Under the pieces are notes generated by a model. The model had not been told where the DNA came from and searched no databases. It saw nothing but the letters and a program-made list of their open reading frames with translations. A stretch of DNA of 64,000 bases from Maribacter aestuarii. Lineage in GTDB: Bacteria > Bacteroidota > Bacteroidia > Flavobacteriales > Flavobacteriaceae. The stretch covers positions 3,735,001 to 3,799,000 of the forward strand of contig NZ_CP107031.2 in NCBI RefSeq assembly GCF_027474845.2, written 5' to 3'. Positions 1 through 8,204 of the stretch are shown here, in pieces. The position numbers and the translations under genes were made by a program. Positions within the stretch are counted from its first letter, which is position 1; each line of letters opens with the position of its first letter.

Positions 1-229
1 GCATCCTGCTTTCATTCGTTACAATGATGCCAGTGAAGGTGGTCCCGTAGCAATTACATTGAATGAATGTACCTGTTCTGTGAGCGAAACAGTTGTTTCT
101 AAATTAGATGGAGGTGCTAGTATCAATTACGACGGATTACTCAAACTTGATGGCCATATTACAATACATGAGAGTCCAGAAGATCTAGAAACAATAGTTT
201 CGGTTGCGAATATCGGTTCCAACGAATAA
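1..229 (+). CDS. C-terminal end of an unrecognised protein (5' end outside window)
   Basis: An open frame runs from base 2 to a TAA at 227-229, giving the last 75 residues of a protein whose start lies outside the window. The segment is polar, contains a CTC motif and ends in SNE. I do not recognise a family. It is followed by a strong rho-independent terminator on the same strand, which supports a real gene end here. CDS status is supported only by the uninterrupted frame and the terminator. Confidence 0.6.
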   Translation, partial: HPAFIRYNDASEGGPVAITLNECTCSVSETVVSKLDGGASINYDGLLKLDGHITIHESPEDLETIVSVANIGSNE

Positions 230-256
230 GACTAATTTAGTTTTTAAAATATTCGG

Positions 257-288
257 AAAAGGTCTAATGAATTAGACCTTTTTTTTGT
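257..288 (+). terminator. Rho-independent terminator
   Basis: A perfect 8-bp inverted repeat, GGTCTAAT-GA-ATTAGACC, at 261-278 is preceded by A residues and followed by a run of eight T. It sits 30 bp after the stop of the partial plus-strand gene. The coiled-coil gene on the minus strand ends at 297, so the site may also serve that gene. Confidence 0.85.
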
Positions 289-296
289 TTGGAATT

Positions 297-638
297 TTAC
301 GAATTTTCAAGTTTGCGCTGCAAAATGGCCATGTAATTCATTATTCCCTCCTCAAGCCGTTTTGCCTCTTTTAGCTGTTCATTTATATTGGATAAGTGTT
401 GATTCAAGCTGTTTTTGTTGTTCCTATATATTTCCAACAACGCCAAATGACCTTTGGACAACTTGGCTATTTTTTTCTTTAGTTCTTCCCGCTCTTTGTA
501 TTGGTCAACAGTACACGGTTCAAATAGATAAGAACTTAACTGTTCCTTAAACTGAAGAAGATTTCTGTAACTACGCTCAATACGCACCAAATAAGCATTA
601 ACCTCTTTGAGTCCATCGCTTTTGTTTGAAGTTTCCAT
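297..638 (-). CDS. Small coiled-coil protein, unknown function
   Basis: This encodes 113 residues with no signal peptide or membrane segment. The sequence is rich in Lys, Glu, Leu and Asn and is almost entirely predicted helix, with heptad-like leucines in residues 20-35 and 70-112, so a cytoplasmic coiled coil is likely. No catalytic motif is visible and I do not recognise a named family. It is monocistronic: convergent with the partial gene before it and divergent from the hibernation factor gene. The ATG at 638 is the only sensible start. Confidence 0.65.
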   Translation of the reverse strand: METSNKSDGLKEVNAYLVRIERSYRNLLQFKEQLSSYLFEPCTVDQYKEREELKKKIAKLSKGHLALLEIYRNNKNSLNQHLSNINEQLKEAKRLEEGIMNYMAILQRKLENS

Positions 639-842
639 AGCTAAGCATTTTAATTTTTGGGGCTTAAATCAATTAACTACTATTCTGTTCCTTAAGTTAC
701 TTAATTATTCGATTCGATTCTACCTATAATTATCAGATTTTCAATCTTTAACATAATTAGAATAATTTGCTTCCATCAATTCATATGAATTTATCCTGTG
801 AATCATTCTAGAAATCCCTATCTTCTACTAAACTTTCAAAGA

Positions 843-1145
843 ATGAACATAAATTTTGAATACGATGACGTAAAAGCCAGTAATCGTTTGGAAATTATGG
901 CTGCCAAAAAGCTCGAAAAGCTTTTGGATAAATTTGATTTTATCGTGAGAGCGGACGTTTTTTTTAAAAAGGAAAACACTTCATCGCCAGATACGGGAAT
1001 GGTTTGCAATATTCGTTTAAGTATGCCTGGACCAAGAATGTTTGCGGAGTCAAGCTTGGATAGTTTTGAAGCGTCTATTGCAAATTCTGTGGATGAGCTA
1101 CACCGACAGTTACAGAAAAGAAAGGCTAAGATGAAATCCCGGTAA
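843..1145 (+). CDS. hpf: Ribosome hibernation-promoting factor (HPF/RaiA family)
   Basis: This is a 100-residue short-form HPF/YfiA protein, a family that binds the 30S decoding region and inactivates ribosomes in stationary phase or stress. The frame has the family layout: an N-terminal strand, a first helix (about residues 9-28, ASNRLEIMAAKKLEKLLDK), two strands in the middle, and a Lys/Arg-rich C-terminal helix carrying the HRQLQKRKAKMK tail. An in-frame upstream ATG at 798 would add 15 residues with no family similarity, so I chose the ATG at 843. It stands alone. The long-form C-terminal dimerisation domain is absent. Confidence 0.85.
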   Translation: MNINFEYDDVKASNRLEIMAAKKLEKLLDKFDFIVRADVFFKKENTSSPDTGMVCNIRLSMPGPRMFAESSLDSFEASIANSVDELHRQLQKRKAKMKSR

Positions 1146-1158
1146 CACTATTTGAAGT

Positions 1159-1494
1159 CTAATCTTTTACATCGTCCTCAAAGTCGGTCTCTGCCAAAAT
1201 TGTTCTGGTTATCCGATCAGAAAAGGGGCTTTTTCGAAGTTCGCGCGTTAATTTTCTTCTTTTTCTATCTGAAATATCCAAAGTGTCCAGCATACGCTTG
1301 GTAGTACGTTGGTGCGCGATTCGCTTCTTTTTTAAGAGCAACACGCTCCTCCACCGGTTTGACTAAAGAAGGCTCAAATTGTGCCATAAGCGTCCGTTTT
1401 TGGACCTTATGTTCTTTGTTATCTGTTGTTTGAGCTAGTATGAAGAAAGTACCGCTAAAAAAAGAAATAAACAGGATTTAAATCTCCTTCTCAT
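1159..1494 (-). pseudogene. Secreted flavobacterial hypothetical protein, broken by two compensating frameshifts
   Basis: A minus-strand ATG at 1494 begins a good signal peptide (MRRRFKSCLFLFLAVLSS), but the frame hits TAG at once. Moving one base restores LAQTTDNKEHKVQKR and about 40 more plausible residues. A second one-base shift near 1290 returns to the first frame and gives the Arg/Lys-rich tail KRMLDTLDISDRKRRKL through FEDDVKD, ending at 1159. Read with both shifts repaired, the product is a 111-residue exported protein with a basic C-terminal motif (RELRKSPFSDR) of a kind I associate with small hypothetical proteins of Flavobacteriaceae. It may be a true pseudogene or carry sequence errors. 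The function is unknown either way. Confidence 0.5.
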
Positions 1495-1636
1495 TTTTAT
1501 AATCGTAAAGTGTCCCTTTTAAATGTAGTATATTTTAATCATACCTTCTATATTTAGGGGTTCTAAAAGTGCTGCATCGATTTTTAAATGCAGTTCATCG
1601 ATTTTGAATTTTGTATAAACCTTTCTTTGAATTAAA

Positions 1637-2149
1637 ATGAGAGTAATAATTGCTTTAATCTTGATATTAAGCCTTAAAACGGCCATTAGGGCTCAAACCC
1701 CAAGTGAAATTTCTTCCGCAGAAATTACGTTCAACTTTCTTGAAAAAGATGTGGATGGAAGTATTGGAGGGTTCACCTCAAAATCTAGTATCGACTGGAA
1801 CGCCATAGAAAACTCTACTATTTCGGGTTCAGTAGAAACCGAAACCATTAAAACGGGAAACTTTATAAGGGATTGGTCCCTGAGAGGAAGCAAATATTTT
1901 GATGCGGACCAATATCCAAAAATTACCTTCACAAGCAATAAGATAGCCAATGAAGGTGCTGATGTTTTGGTCGATGGCTTACTTACTATAAAAGGAATTT
2001 CCAAACCGGTGCAAATCCAGTTTAAACGGGAGGGTAAGCAATTACTTGGAACCACTACCCTATTCTGTTCTGATTTTGATATTACGATACTGAAGAAAGG
2101 GCGAGAGGCTAATAAAGTTTTAGTACAATTTAATCTTCAATGGAAATAG
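1637..2149 (+). CDS. YceI family protein, exported
   Basis: This 170-residue protein has an N-terminal signal peptide (about residues 1-19, cleaved near IRAQ) and a single YceI/polyisoprenoid-binding lipocalin-like barrel. Family hallmarks visible are the alternating strands with SAEITFNFLEKDVDGSIGGF near the start, the DWSLRGSKYFDADQYPKITFTS segment and the LTIKGISKPVQI strand. Members bind isoprenoid or amphipathic ligands in the periplasm, but the ligand here is unknown. The gene stands alone and converges on the next gene with only 2 bp between stops. Confidence 0.85.
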   Translation: MRVIIALILILSLKTAIRAQTPSEISSAEITFNFLEKDVDGSIGGFTSKSSIDWNAIENSTISGSVETETIKTGNFIRDWSLRGSKYFDADQYPKITFTSNKIANEGADVLVDGLLTIKGISKPVQIQFKREGKQLLGTTTLFCSDFDITILKKGREANKVLVQFNLQWK

Positions 2150-2151
2150 TG

Positions 2152-2529
2152 TTAGTGGTTCACCTTTCCCACTTCTACCACAACAGGCTGGTATCTTTTC
2201 TTTAGCTTTTTATAGTATCTCCACTGTGGCCTGGTAAGAATATTCCGCATCTCGGCGGTTTCCTGTGTTAATAATCTCGTCAAGGTTTTCAGTTTATCCC
2301 TAACGGACATATCCAGGTTTTTAATCTTATCCTCTCGTATAAGAAATTCAATCAATTTATTTTCAAACAAGATGCGCTGTTCCGCACCCATACTCAATTC
2401 TTTATCATACTTCTCTAAAATCATTTGTGCCAATGCTTCAGCCCTTTCATCACCTTTTTGAAGGTAGGGGTCTTGCGCCGTCATTATAAAATTGAAACCC
2501 AGAAACAGTGCAATTGCTATTGTCTTCAT
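2152..2529 (-). CDS. Exported hypothetical protein
   Basis: This encodes 125 residues with a signal peptide (residues 1-18, cleaved after MTA). The mature part is helical and charged and ends in a basic motif, LTRPQWRYYKKLKKRYQP, that recalls small periplasmic Spy- or CpxP-like helical proteins. I recognise it only as a conserved flavobacterial hypothetical. It is divergent from the TerC-type gene and convergent with the YceI gene. Confidence 0.65.
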   Translation of the reverse strand: MKTIAIALFLGFNFIMTAQDPYLQKGDERAEALAQMILEKYDKELSMGAEQRILFENKLIEFLIREDKIKNLDMSVRDKLKTLTRLLTQETAEMRNILTRPQWRYYKKLKKRYQPVVVEVGKVNH

Positions 2530-2647
2530 CTTTTTTACTTACAAGCTACAGAACTTCAGTAAAATTAATAACCCAATAATTATAAAGATTGATTCAATTC
2601 ATATTCTGTTGTCAAGAATTATATAAGAACAAAAAGGATGATTAAAT

Positions 2648-3622
2648 TTGCAACTTCAATTATTCTATATGTTGGTCTGGATTGTTTTTATAGCGTGTGT
2701 TTTAATCTTCTTAGCTTTGGATTTAGGGGTTTTTAACAAGGAAGACCATGTTATAAAATCCAAGGAGGCCGGAATGTGGACTGCTATTTGGGTGACCATA
2801 GCCTTATCCTTTAGTGGAGTCATTTACTGGCTATTTTCTTCCGGTCTAACGGAAAACCCTACCAATCTAACGCCTAACGACGCCGTGTTAAAATACATCA
2901 CCGGCTATTTAATAGAACTCTCCCTGAGCGTTGACAATGTGTTTGTTATCGCGGTCATATTTACAGCATTTAAGATTCCACCCATATTCCAACATCGGGT
3001 ACTTTTTTGGGGAATTCTGGGTGCCATTATTTTTAGGGCATTGATGATTTTATTCGGGGTCGCCCTAATTACCCAGTTTGAATGGATTATTTATGTGTTC
3101 GGTGTTTTTCTGCTCTATACAGCCTACAAGATGCTGAAAAGTGGTGATACCGATTTTGATCCAAAAGAATCCGTCGTCTTCAAGCAATTAAAAAAGATAT
3201 ATCCCATTACCACAACCATTGATGGACATAATTTTTTCGTCCGTAAAATGGGGGTAAAAGCCGCTACACCACTCTTTGTTGCGTTGATTGTAATAGAACT
3301 GACCGATATTCTTTTTGCCTTGGACAGTATTCCGGCTATTTTGGCGATTACCGCTGATCCGTTCATTGTTTTTAGCTCAAACATATTGGCAATACTCGGA
3401 TTGCGATCCATGTATTTCCTTATTTCAAGGATGCTTGCCAAATTCCGTTATATCAATTACAGTCTGGTGGTCATTTTAGCCTTTGTGGGCTCAAAAATGC
3501 TGGTTTCCCATTATATTGAATTTCCGGAGTGGGTGTCCCTTACGGTTATTTCAGTGTCCCTTATTTCAGGTATATTGGCATCCCTCTATATTCCTGAGAA
3601 AGGAAAGGTTTTAGATAGTTAA
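2648..3622 (+). CDS. TerC/Alx family integral membrane protein
   Basis: This 324-residue polytopic protein has about nine hydrophobic segments. TerC/Alx hallmarks are the intramembrane acidic motifs ALDLGVF (about 22-28), ELSLSVDNVFVIAVIF (about 91-106) and ELTDILFALDSIPAILAIT (about 218-236). The family is implicated in manganese export and in supporting metalation of secreted enzymes. The longest frame begins with TTG at 2648, where an AAGG stretch lies about 10 bp upstream. An ATG at 2669 (residue 8) is the alternative start. It is a single gene and no riboswitch-like leader is obvious. Confidence 0.85.
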   Translation: MQLQLFYMLVWIVFIACVLIFLALDLGVFNKEDHVIKSKEAGMWTAIWVTIALSFSGVIYWLFSSGLTENPTNLTPNDAVLKYITGYLIELSLSVDNVFVIAVIFTAFKIPPIFQHRVLFWGILGAIIFRALMILFGVALITQFEWIIYVFGVFLLYTAYKMLKSGDTDFDPKESVVFKQLKKIYPITTTIDGHNFFVRKMGVKAATPLFVALIVIELTDILFALDSIPAILAITADPFIVFSSNILAILGLRSMYFLISRMLAKFRYINYSLVVILAFVGSKMLVSHYIEFPEWVSLTVISVSLISGILASLYIPEKGKVLDS

Positions 3623-3638
3623 TTCGTTAAACTTTGAT

Positions 3639-4079
3639 TTACTTATCTATTATTTTTTTTCTGAAAACGGTATGATAGATTTTTTCGACTAGCCAATTTC
3701 CCAAAGGGAAATACAACGCAAAAAATAAGGCCATTCCCAGCGCGAACGTACGTAACCCAAAAAATTGATCTAATAGATTGTTGGGATACGCGTACGACGT
3801 TTCTAAAGCGTATCCTCCAAATTCCAATAGGCCCATAGCTATTAGGCCATAAGCATATTGCGTATGAAAAGGAAGTTTTCTAAGTAATAGGGAAATAGGT
3901 ACCATATACAGCAGGTAACAGGTTACCACCTGCCACCAATAAGTGAACTTTGCAATTTCCATTTGGGTGCCGAACCAGTTCATAATCATGCCCCATAAAA
4001 AATAGACAACACAATAGATTAAAATCAACTTGCTATCAACGTTGAATTTTACTCTGGCCCATTTCAGAAATTCAATCAT
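3639..4079 (-). CDS. Small integral membrane protein, last gene of the polyketide operon
   Basis: This encodes 146 residues with about four membrane segments (roughly 17-36, 48-66, 75-90 and 110-130) and a basic C-terminal tail. I recognise no family. It overlaps the preceding membrane protein gene by 8 bp, so the two are translationally coupled and belong to the operon that makes the putative type III polyketide product. A role in export or in anchoring the enzymes is inference from position only. It converges on the TerC-type gene. Confidence 0.65.
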   Translation of the reverse strand: MIEFLKWARVKFNVDSKLILIYCVVYFLWGMIMNWFGTQMEIAKFTYWWQVVTCYLLYMVPISLLLRKLPFHTQYAYGLIAMGLLEFGGYALETSYAYPNNLLDQFFGLRTFALGMALFFALYFPLGNWLVEKIYHTVFRKKIIDK

Positions 4080-4302
4080 TTTTCTTGAGTTGGTTTTCTA
4101 AACTACTTGCTTTTAGTAGTAGTATAAGACCAAACATTACTATGCAAAGGGAAACTGTTCCGGCAAGCACCCATTGATACCAAGGGGCGTCTCCATATTT
4201 TAGAAAACCGCTTTCGACAAGACAGCACAGACCAAAACCGAAGAGGGAGGCCCCTATTCCACCCATAAACAACCATTTCTTTCGAAGTTTTTTCCGCTCC
4301 AT
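4072..4302 (-). CDS. Small two-helix membrane protein
   Basis: The ATG at 4302 gives 76 residues: a basic N-terminus (MERKKLRKKW), a first membrane helix with a CC pair (about 10-29), a second helix (about 42-61) and a charged tail. The frame stays open upstream to 4344, but that would overlap the ACP gene, so the start 14 bp after the ACP stop is preferred. It overlaps the next gene by 8 bp. The function is unknown and its operon position suggests a membrane partner of the biosynthetic enzymes. Confidence 0.65.
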   Translation of the reverse strand: MERKKLRKKWLFMGGIGASLFGFGLCCLVESGFLKYGDAPWYQWVLAGTVSLCIVMFGLILLLKASSLENQLKKND

Positions 4303-4315
4303 GGCAGTACTAGAT

Positions 4316-4570
4316 TTATAACTTACCGGTAAGTTTTGTGTCAATAATTTTTAAGGCATCCTTAACCGTAACCATTTGGTCCATGTCCTCGTTTTCCAAA
4401 CGAATGTCAAAGGCATCCTCCACGTCCAGGACAATATCCACTAGGTTAGCCGAATTGATATTCAGCTCATTAAGGAAATCGCTCTCAGGTGAAACCTCAT
4501 CTACGGAAACATCCTCCGGAAGGTATATTTTAATAATTCCCTTAAGCTTATTGTAGTGTTCTTCGTTCAT
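4316..4570 (-). CDS. Acyl carrier protein of the polyketide operon
   Basis: This 84-residue acidic helical protein has the ACP fold. Helix II follows the phosphopantetheine attachment serine, Ser40 in NINSANLVDIVL, and helix III contains EDAFDIRLENED. The usual Asp-Ser-Leu motif is replaced by Asn-Ser-Ala, so this is a specialised carrier rather than the housekeeping AcpP. It lies directly downstream of the KAS gene and in the same operon as dehydratase and reductase genes. It presumably carries the acyl chain that primes the type III synthase. Confidence 0.85.
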   Translation of the reverse strand: MNEEHYNKLKGIIKIYLPEDVSVDEVSPESDFLNELNINSANLVDIVLDVEDAFDIRLENEDMDQMVTVKDALKIIDTKLTGKL

Positions 4571-4609
4571 TATTAATTGTGGATTATGCTAGGATTTACT
4601 GATGAAGAA

Positions 4610-5884
4610 TCAGTCGTTAAAAGCAGCAAAAATAACACATGCGTTTACATCTCCAAAACCAAAACTGGCCTTAGCAATGACTTTGGGTCTATAAGGAATC
4701 GTTTTCTGCGGAATCTTATGGTTAGCAACCATGGCGCTTATTTCCGGATGCACATCGTCACAGTTAACATTACCGAAAACCATTCCCTCCTCAAACTGCA
4801 AAACAGCGGCAACACATTCGATACTTCCGGCTGCAGCTAAACAATGCCCGATCATTCCCTTAAAAGAATTAATATAGGGAAAATCTGTACCACTACGACC
4901 CAAAGCAACGCTCCAATTCTTAATTTCTAGGGAATCTTTTACCGTAGCGGTTAAATGACCATTGATAACATCAATATCCTCGGCCGCTATTCCGGAATTT
5001 ATCACCGCATTGCGGATACAACGTTGCACTGCAATGCTGTTGGGTGCCGTCATGGAACCTTCGCCCATTTGTCCACCACTATTTATCTCGCCCCCCAATA
5101 CCTCTCCGTAAATTTTAGCTCCCCTTTTTTTTGCACTTTCCAAGGATTCAAGCACCAATGCCCCTGCTCCACTCCCAGGTACAAAACCGCTAGCAGTTGC
5201 ACTCATAGGTCGGCTTGCCTTAGTAGGTTGGTCGTTGAAATTTCTAGGAAGTATCCGCATAGCATCAAATCCGCCCCATACATAAGGCCCACTATCGCTA
5301 CAACTCCCCGTAAGCACAATTTCTGCCTTTCCGTTGGAAATGCGCTCAAAAGCCATCAAAATACCTTCTGTGCCGGTCGTACATGCAGATGAATTGGTTG
5401 TAACCTGATTACCGCAGCCCAGAATACCACCTAAATAAGCGCTAATACCACTAGCCATCGTCTGTATTACCGTGGTACTTCCCAAACGCCTGACATTTTT
5501 TTCATCCACCAGATAGATGGATTCCCTAAACTTGTCCACACCAAGAATACCTGTACCGAAGATTACACCGTAGTCCCAAAAAGGCTCGGATGAAGTATTA
5601 GCTGAAAGACCTGCATCTTTCCATGCGTCGACTCCTGCTATAACGCCGTAAACCAGTCCCGAAGCATTCAATCCACGCTGTTGTAGTGGAGTGAAGTAAT
5701 TGTTTAATACATTATCCCTAATCAATGGCTCTGCAGCGACTTGACAGCCAAAATTTAATTGTTCCAGTTGTGAGTGATGCCGTATCCCGGATTTACCGTC
5801 GGTCAAAGCTTGGGTAAAGTCTTTTATGCCTACGCCGTTCGGTGCACAGACTCCTAATCCTGTAATAACTACACGTTTTCCCAT
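4610..5884 (-). CDS. Beta-ketoacyl-ACP synthase, KAS I/II type
   Basis: This 424-residue thiolase-fold condensing enzyme extends an acyl chain with malonyl-ACP. The catalytic triad is visible: Cys168 in NSSACTTG, His310 in NGHLTATVKD and His347 in KGMIGHCLAAAG, with the conserved Lys342. The first His motif departs from the usual HGTxT, which suggests a secondary-metabolism enzyme rather than housekeeping FabF. The gene starts 1 bp after the FabZ-like stop and precedes the ACP gene by 39 bp, so all are in one operon. Together they would build a dedicated acyl chain. Confidence 0.9.
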   Translation of the reverse strand: MGKRVVITGLGVCAPNGVGIKDFTQALTDGKSGIRHHSQLEQLNFGCQVAAEPLIRDNVLNNYFTPLQQRGLNASGLVYGVIAGVDAWKDAGLSANTSSEPFWDYGVIFGTGILGVDKFRESIYLVDEKNVRRLGSTTVIQTMASGISAYLGGILGCGNQVTTNSSACTTGTEGILMAFERISNGKAEIVLTGSCSDSGPYVWGGFDAMRILPRNFNDQPTKASRPMSATASGFVPGSGAGALVLESLESAKKRGAKIYGEVLGGEINSGGQMGEGSMTAPNSIAVQRCIRNAVINSGIAAEDIDVINGHLTATVKDSLEIKNWSVALGRSGTDFPYINSFKGMIGHCLAAAGSIECVAAVLQFEEGMVFGNVNCDDVHPEISAMVANHKIPQKTIPYRPKVIAKASFGFGDVNACVIFAAFND

Positions 5885-5885
5885 C

Positions 5886-6332
5886 TTATTTAATTCCTAC
5901 CATTCCGGCAATTATGCCCTTGCACAGCAGATCGCCTGAAGCATTGTGCATTTTAACCTCACATTTAAGCTTATTAAACCTGTAATATAATTTTGTGGAG
6001 GTAACCGTCACTTTTTCTCTCGGAAAGACTGGTTTTAGAAATTCCATTTGAGAACTGCTTAGGCCTATTTTCACTTTTTCCAGGTTTATTTTTTCCTCTT
6101 TTAAAATAAACAGTCCCAAACAGACCAGACCAATTTGAGCACAACACTCGGTTAAAATAACCCCTGGCGTAACCGGATTTCCTTTAAAATGTCCCTTGTA
6201 AAAGTCTAAATCCTCACGAAAGGTAAAATTGCCCTTTGCCCCCGATTCATCCACATGTACTAGCTCATCTACAAAAAGAAAAGGATTTTGATAGGGTAAA
6301 TATGTCAAAAGAGACTTCGAATCCATACGCAT
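5886..6332 (-). CDS. FabZ-like 3-hydroxyacyl-ACP dehydratase
   Basis: This 148-residue single hotdog domain has the central helix and catalytic pair spaced as in FabZ: His48 in FYKGHFKGNPVTPG and Glu62 in GVILTE. It removes water from 3-hydroxyacyl-ACP in the cytosol. The start may be the ATG at 6332 or the one at 6326. It lies between the enoyl reductase-like SDR (9 bp upstream) and the KAS (1 bp downstream), as expected for a small chain-building module. Confidence 0.88.
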   Translation of the reverse strand: MRMDSKSLLTYLPYQNPFLFVDELVHVDESGAKGNFTFREDLDFYKGHFKGNPVTPGVILTECCAQIGLVCLGLFILKEEKINLEKVKIGLSSSQMEFLKPVFPREKVTVTSTKLYYRFNKLKCEVKMHNASGDLLCKGIIAGMVGIK

Positions 6333-6341
6333 TTCGCTAAC

Positions 6342-7121
6342 CTATCTTAAACTTTCGCCCCCGTCTACTTTGATAACGGTCCCTGTAATCCATTTGGCCT
6401 CTTCCCTTGTTAGTAAATAGACTGCATTTGCCACATCTTCTGGTGTAGTGAGGCGTCCGCTTGGATTACGTTTTAAGGCGTGTTCCTTAATTTTCTCTTG
6501 TCCGGGAATCATTTGAAAAGATTTGGTCAAGGTGATACCGGCTTGGATACAATTGGCCTTAATTCCCATCGGGGCAAATTCAAGCGCTATATTCCGGGTT
6601 AGTGCTTCCAAAGCTACTTTTGCAACGGAAACGGCTCCATAATTGGGCATGGCCTTGGTATTCCCTTCACTGGTAAAAGATATAATTCGTGAATCTTTTG
6701 AAAATAATCCTGCTTGTACCAATGCTTTTGTCCAATCATATAGGCTTAAAGCCATCGCCTCAAAAGTAATCTTGAAATCTTGATCGGATAAAGTGCTATT
6801 GGTTTCACTGTACATAGGCTTTAGACTCCCTTTGGCAATACTATGTACAAGCACCGATATTTTGTGGTCTTTTGGGAGTACTTCGCTCATTTCTTGAATC
6901 AACTCACTCCTTTTATCGGAATTGAGCGCATCCGCATTGAACGTTTTAACCTGAACACCAAAGTTTCTAATTTCTTCAAAGGCAGATTCAATCGCCTCCG
7001 CATCAGAACGCCTATCCCTGTGTACGATGAAGATATGATAACCATGCCGCCCCAGCTTTTTGGCAGTCGCTAAGCCCAGCCCGTTGCTTCCTCCTAAAAT
7101 CAAGGCCCAATTTTTGCTCAT
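6342..7121 (-). CDS. Short-chain dehydrogenase of the FabI/FabL enoyl-ACP reductase type
   Basis: This 259-residue Rossmann protein has a nucleotide-binding GGSNGLG near residue 10. It carries HSIA at 93-96, which resembles the FabI segment, and Tyr161 with Lys168, that is Y-x6-K rather than the Y-x3-K of ordinary ketoreductases. This spacing is characteristic of enoyl-ACP reductases. It probably reduces the trans-2-enoyl chain made by the neighbouring KAS and dehydratase. No separate FabG-like ketoreductase lies in the operon, so that step must be supplied from elsewhere or by this enzyme. Confidence 0.82.
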   Translation of the reverse strand: MSKNWALILGGSNGLGLATAKKLGRHGYHIFIVHRDRRSDAEAIESAFEEIRNFGVQVKTFNADALNSDKRSELIQEMSEVLPKDHKISVLVHSIAKGSLKPMYSETNSTLSDQDFKITFEAMALSLYDWTKALVQAGLFSKDSRIISFTSEGNTKAMPNYGAVSVAKVALEALTRNIALEFAPMGIKANCIQAGITLTKSFQMIPGQEKIKEHALKRNPSGRLTTPEDVANAVYLLTREEAKWITGTVIKVDGGESLR

Positions 7122-7148
7122 TTTAATTTTACTGGTTTAAGAATTCAA

Positions 7149-8204
7149 CTACCATTCCAATAATACGCGTTGTGCCGAAAAGCCAGGTCCAAAGCTTAAA
7201 ACAAGCCCCTGTTCTCCCTGCGGTATATCTTTTTCCAAAAAGCGTTCCAACACATATAAAACTGTAGCGCTACTCATATTTCCATATAACTGTAACACAG
7301 CTCTTGTGTCGTCTATATTCTTCCCCAGCTTACCAAAGAGCTCTTCTACGGTTTGCACGATTTTTTTACCGCCGGGATGAAATATTAAATGGTCTACTTG
7401 GGAAATATCACTTTCAAATTTTTCTAAAAAAGGATGTACGATCTCCGGAAAGTGTTCCGCAATGGTCTCAGGCACCACGGGATCTAATATCATTTTCAAG
7501 CCATGGTTGGTCAAATCAAAACCCATTAAGTGGGTAGCATCCTTAAAATGGTACATCTCCTCTCCAATAATGTGGGGGCCAGTGGCCTCCTCCTCTGACG
7601 ACAACAGTACACAGGCCGCCCCATCCCCAAATATCGCGGCACTGACCATATTCGCCATGGAATAATCGTTCTGTTGAAAAGTAGCCGTAGGACTCTCTAC
7701 GGCGACGAGCGCAATTCTTTTATTGGGATTTGACTTTAAAAAGTTATGGGCGTAAATAAGTCCCGAGACTCCCGCAGCACAGCCCATTTCAGTTACCGGC
7801 AGCCTTACAATATCCTTTCGTAAATCCAATCCATTAATAAGATAAGCGTCTAAGGACGGAATCATGATACCCGTACAACTAACTGTTATTATATAATCCA
7901 AGGATTCCGGTGCCCACTTCGCCTTTTTTAGTGCACGCTGCAAAACAGCAGTACCTAATTTTTTAGACTCCCTAACGTAAATAGCATTCTTATCCTCAAA
8001 AGAGGTAGACAGAAACACTTCCTCAATGGGCATTATGCCGTAACGCTTGTCAACCGCAGCACCTTCGAAGATTTTTACCACCTTTCTTTTAAACCGTTCT
8101 TCTTGTCCTTGAAGCCAAACGTCCACAAAAGGTATGATGTCCTTGGTATATCTACAATGCTCCGGCAGCTCTTTCGTTACCGCTACAATTTTCGTTTTGC
8201 TCAT
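7149..8204 (-). CDS. Type III polyketide synthase (chalcone synthase superfamily)
   Basis: This 351-residue thiolase-fold protein has the type III PKS catalytic triad: Cys142 in TEMGCAAGVSGL, His276 in LIFHPGGKK and Asn309 in YGNMSSATV. It also has the C-terminal GFGPG-like loop (SFGPGFSAQ). It would condense malonyl-CoA with an acyl starter and cyclise it to a resorcinol, pyrone or related ring. I chose the ATG at 8204 because it forms a 4-bp ATGA overlap with the methyltransferase stop; the frame extends 11 residues further upstream. The adjacent methyltransferase and flavoprotein genes recall the srs phenolic-lipid operon of Streptomyces griseus, but the product here is not known. Confidence 0.92.
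   Translation of the reverse strand: MSKTKIVAVTKELPEHCRYTKDIIPFVDVWLQGQEERFKRKVVKIFEGAAVDKRYGIMPIEEVFLSTSFEDKNAIYVRESKKLGTAVLQRALKKAKWAPESLDYIITVSCTGIMIPSLDAYLINGLDLRKDIVRLPVTEMGCAAGVSGLIYAHNFLKSNPNKRIALVAVESPTATFQQNDYSMANMVSAAIFGDGAACVLLSSEEEATGPHIIGEEMYHFKDATHLMGFDLTNHGLKMILDPVVPETIAEHFPEIVHPFLEKFESDISQVDHLIFHPGGKKIVQTVEELFGKLGKNIDDTRAVLQLYGNMSSATVLYVLERFLEKDIPQGEQGLVLSFGPGFSAQRVLLEW

Noticed and set aside
4577..5392. Open frames on the plus strand opposite the KAS gene
   Set aside because: They are shadows of the minus-strand KAS, which has a full catalytic triad. They have no plausible protein features.
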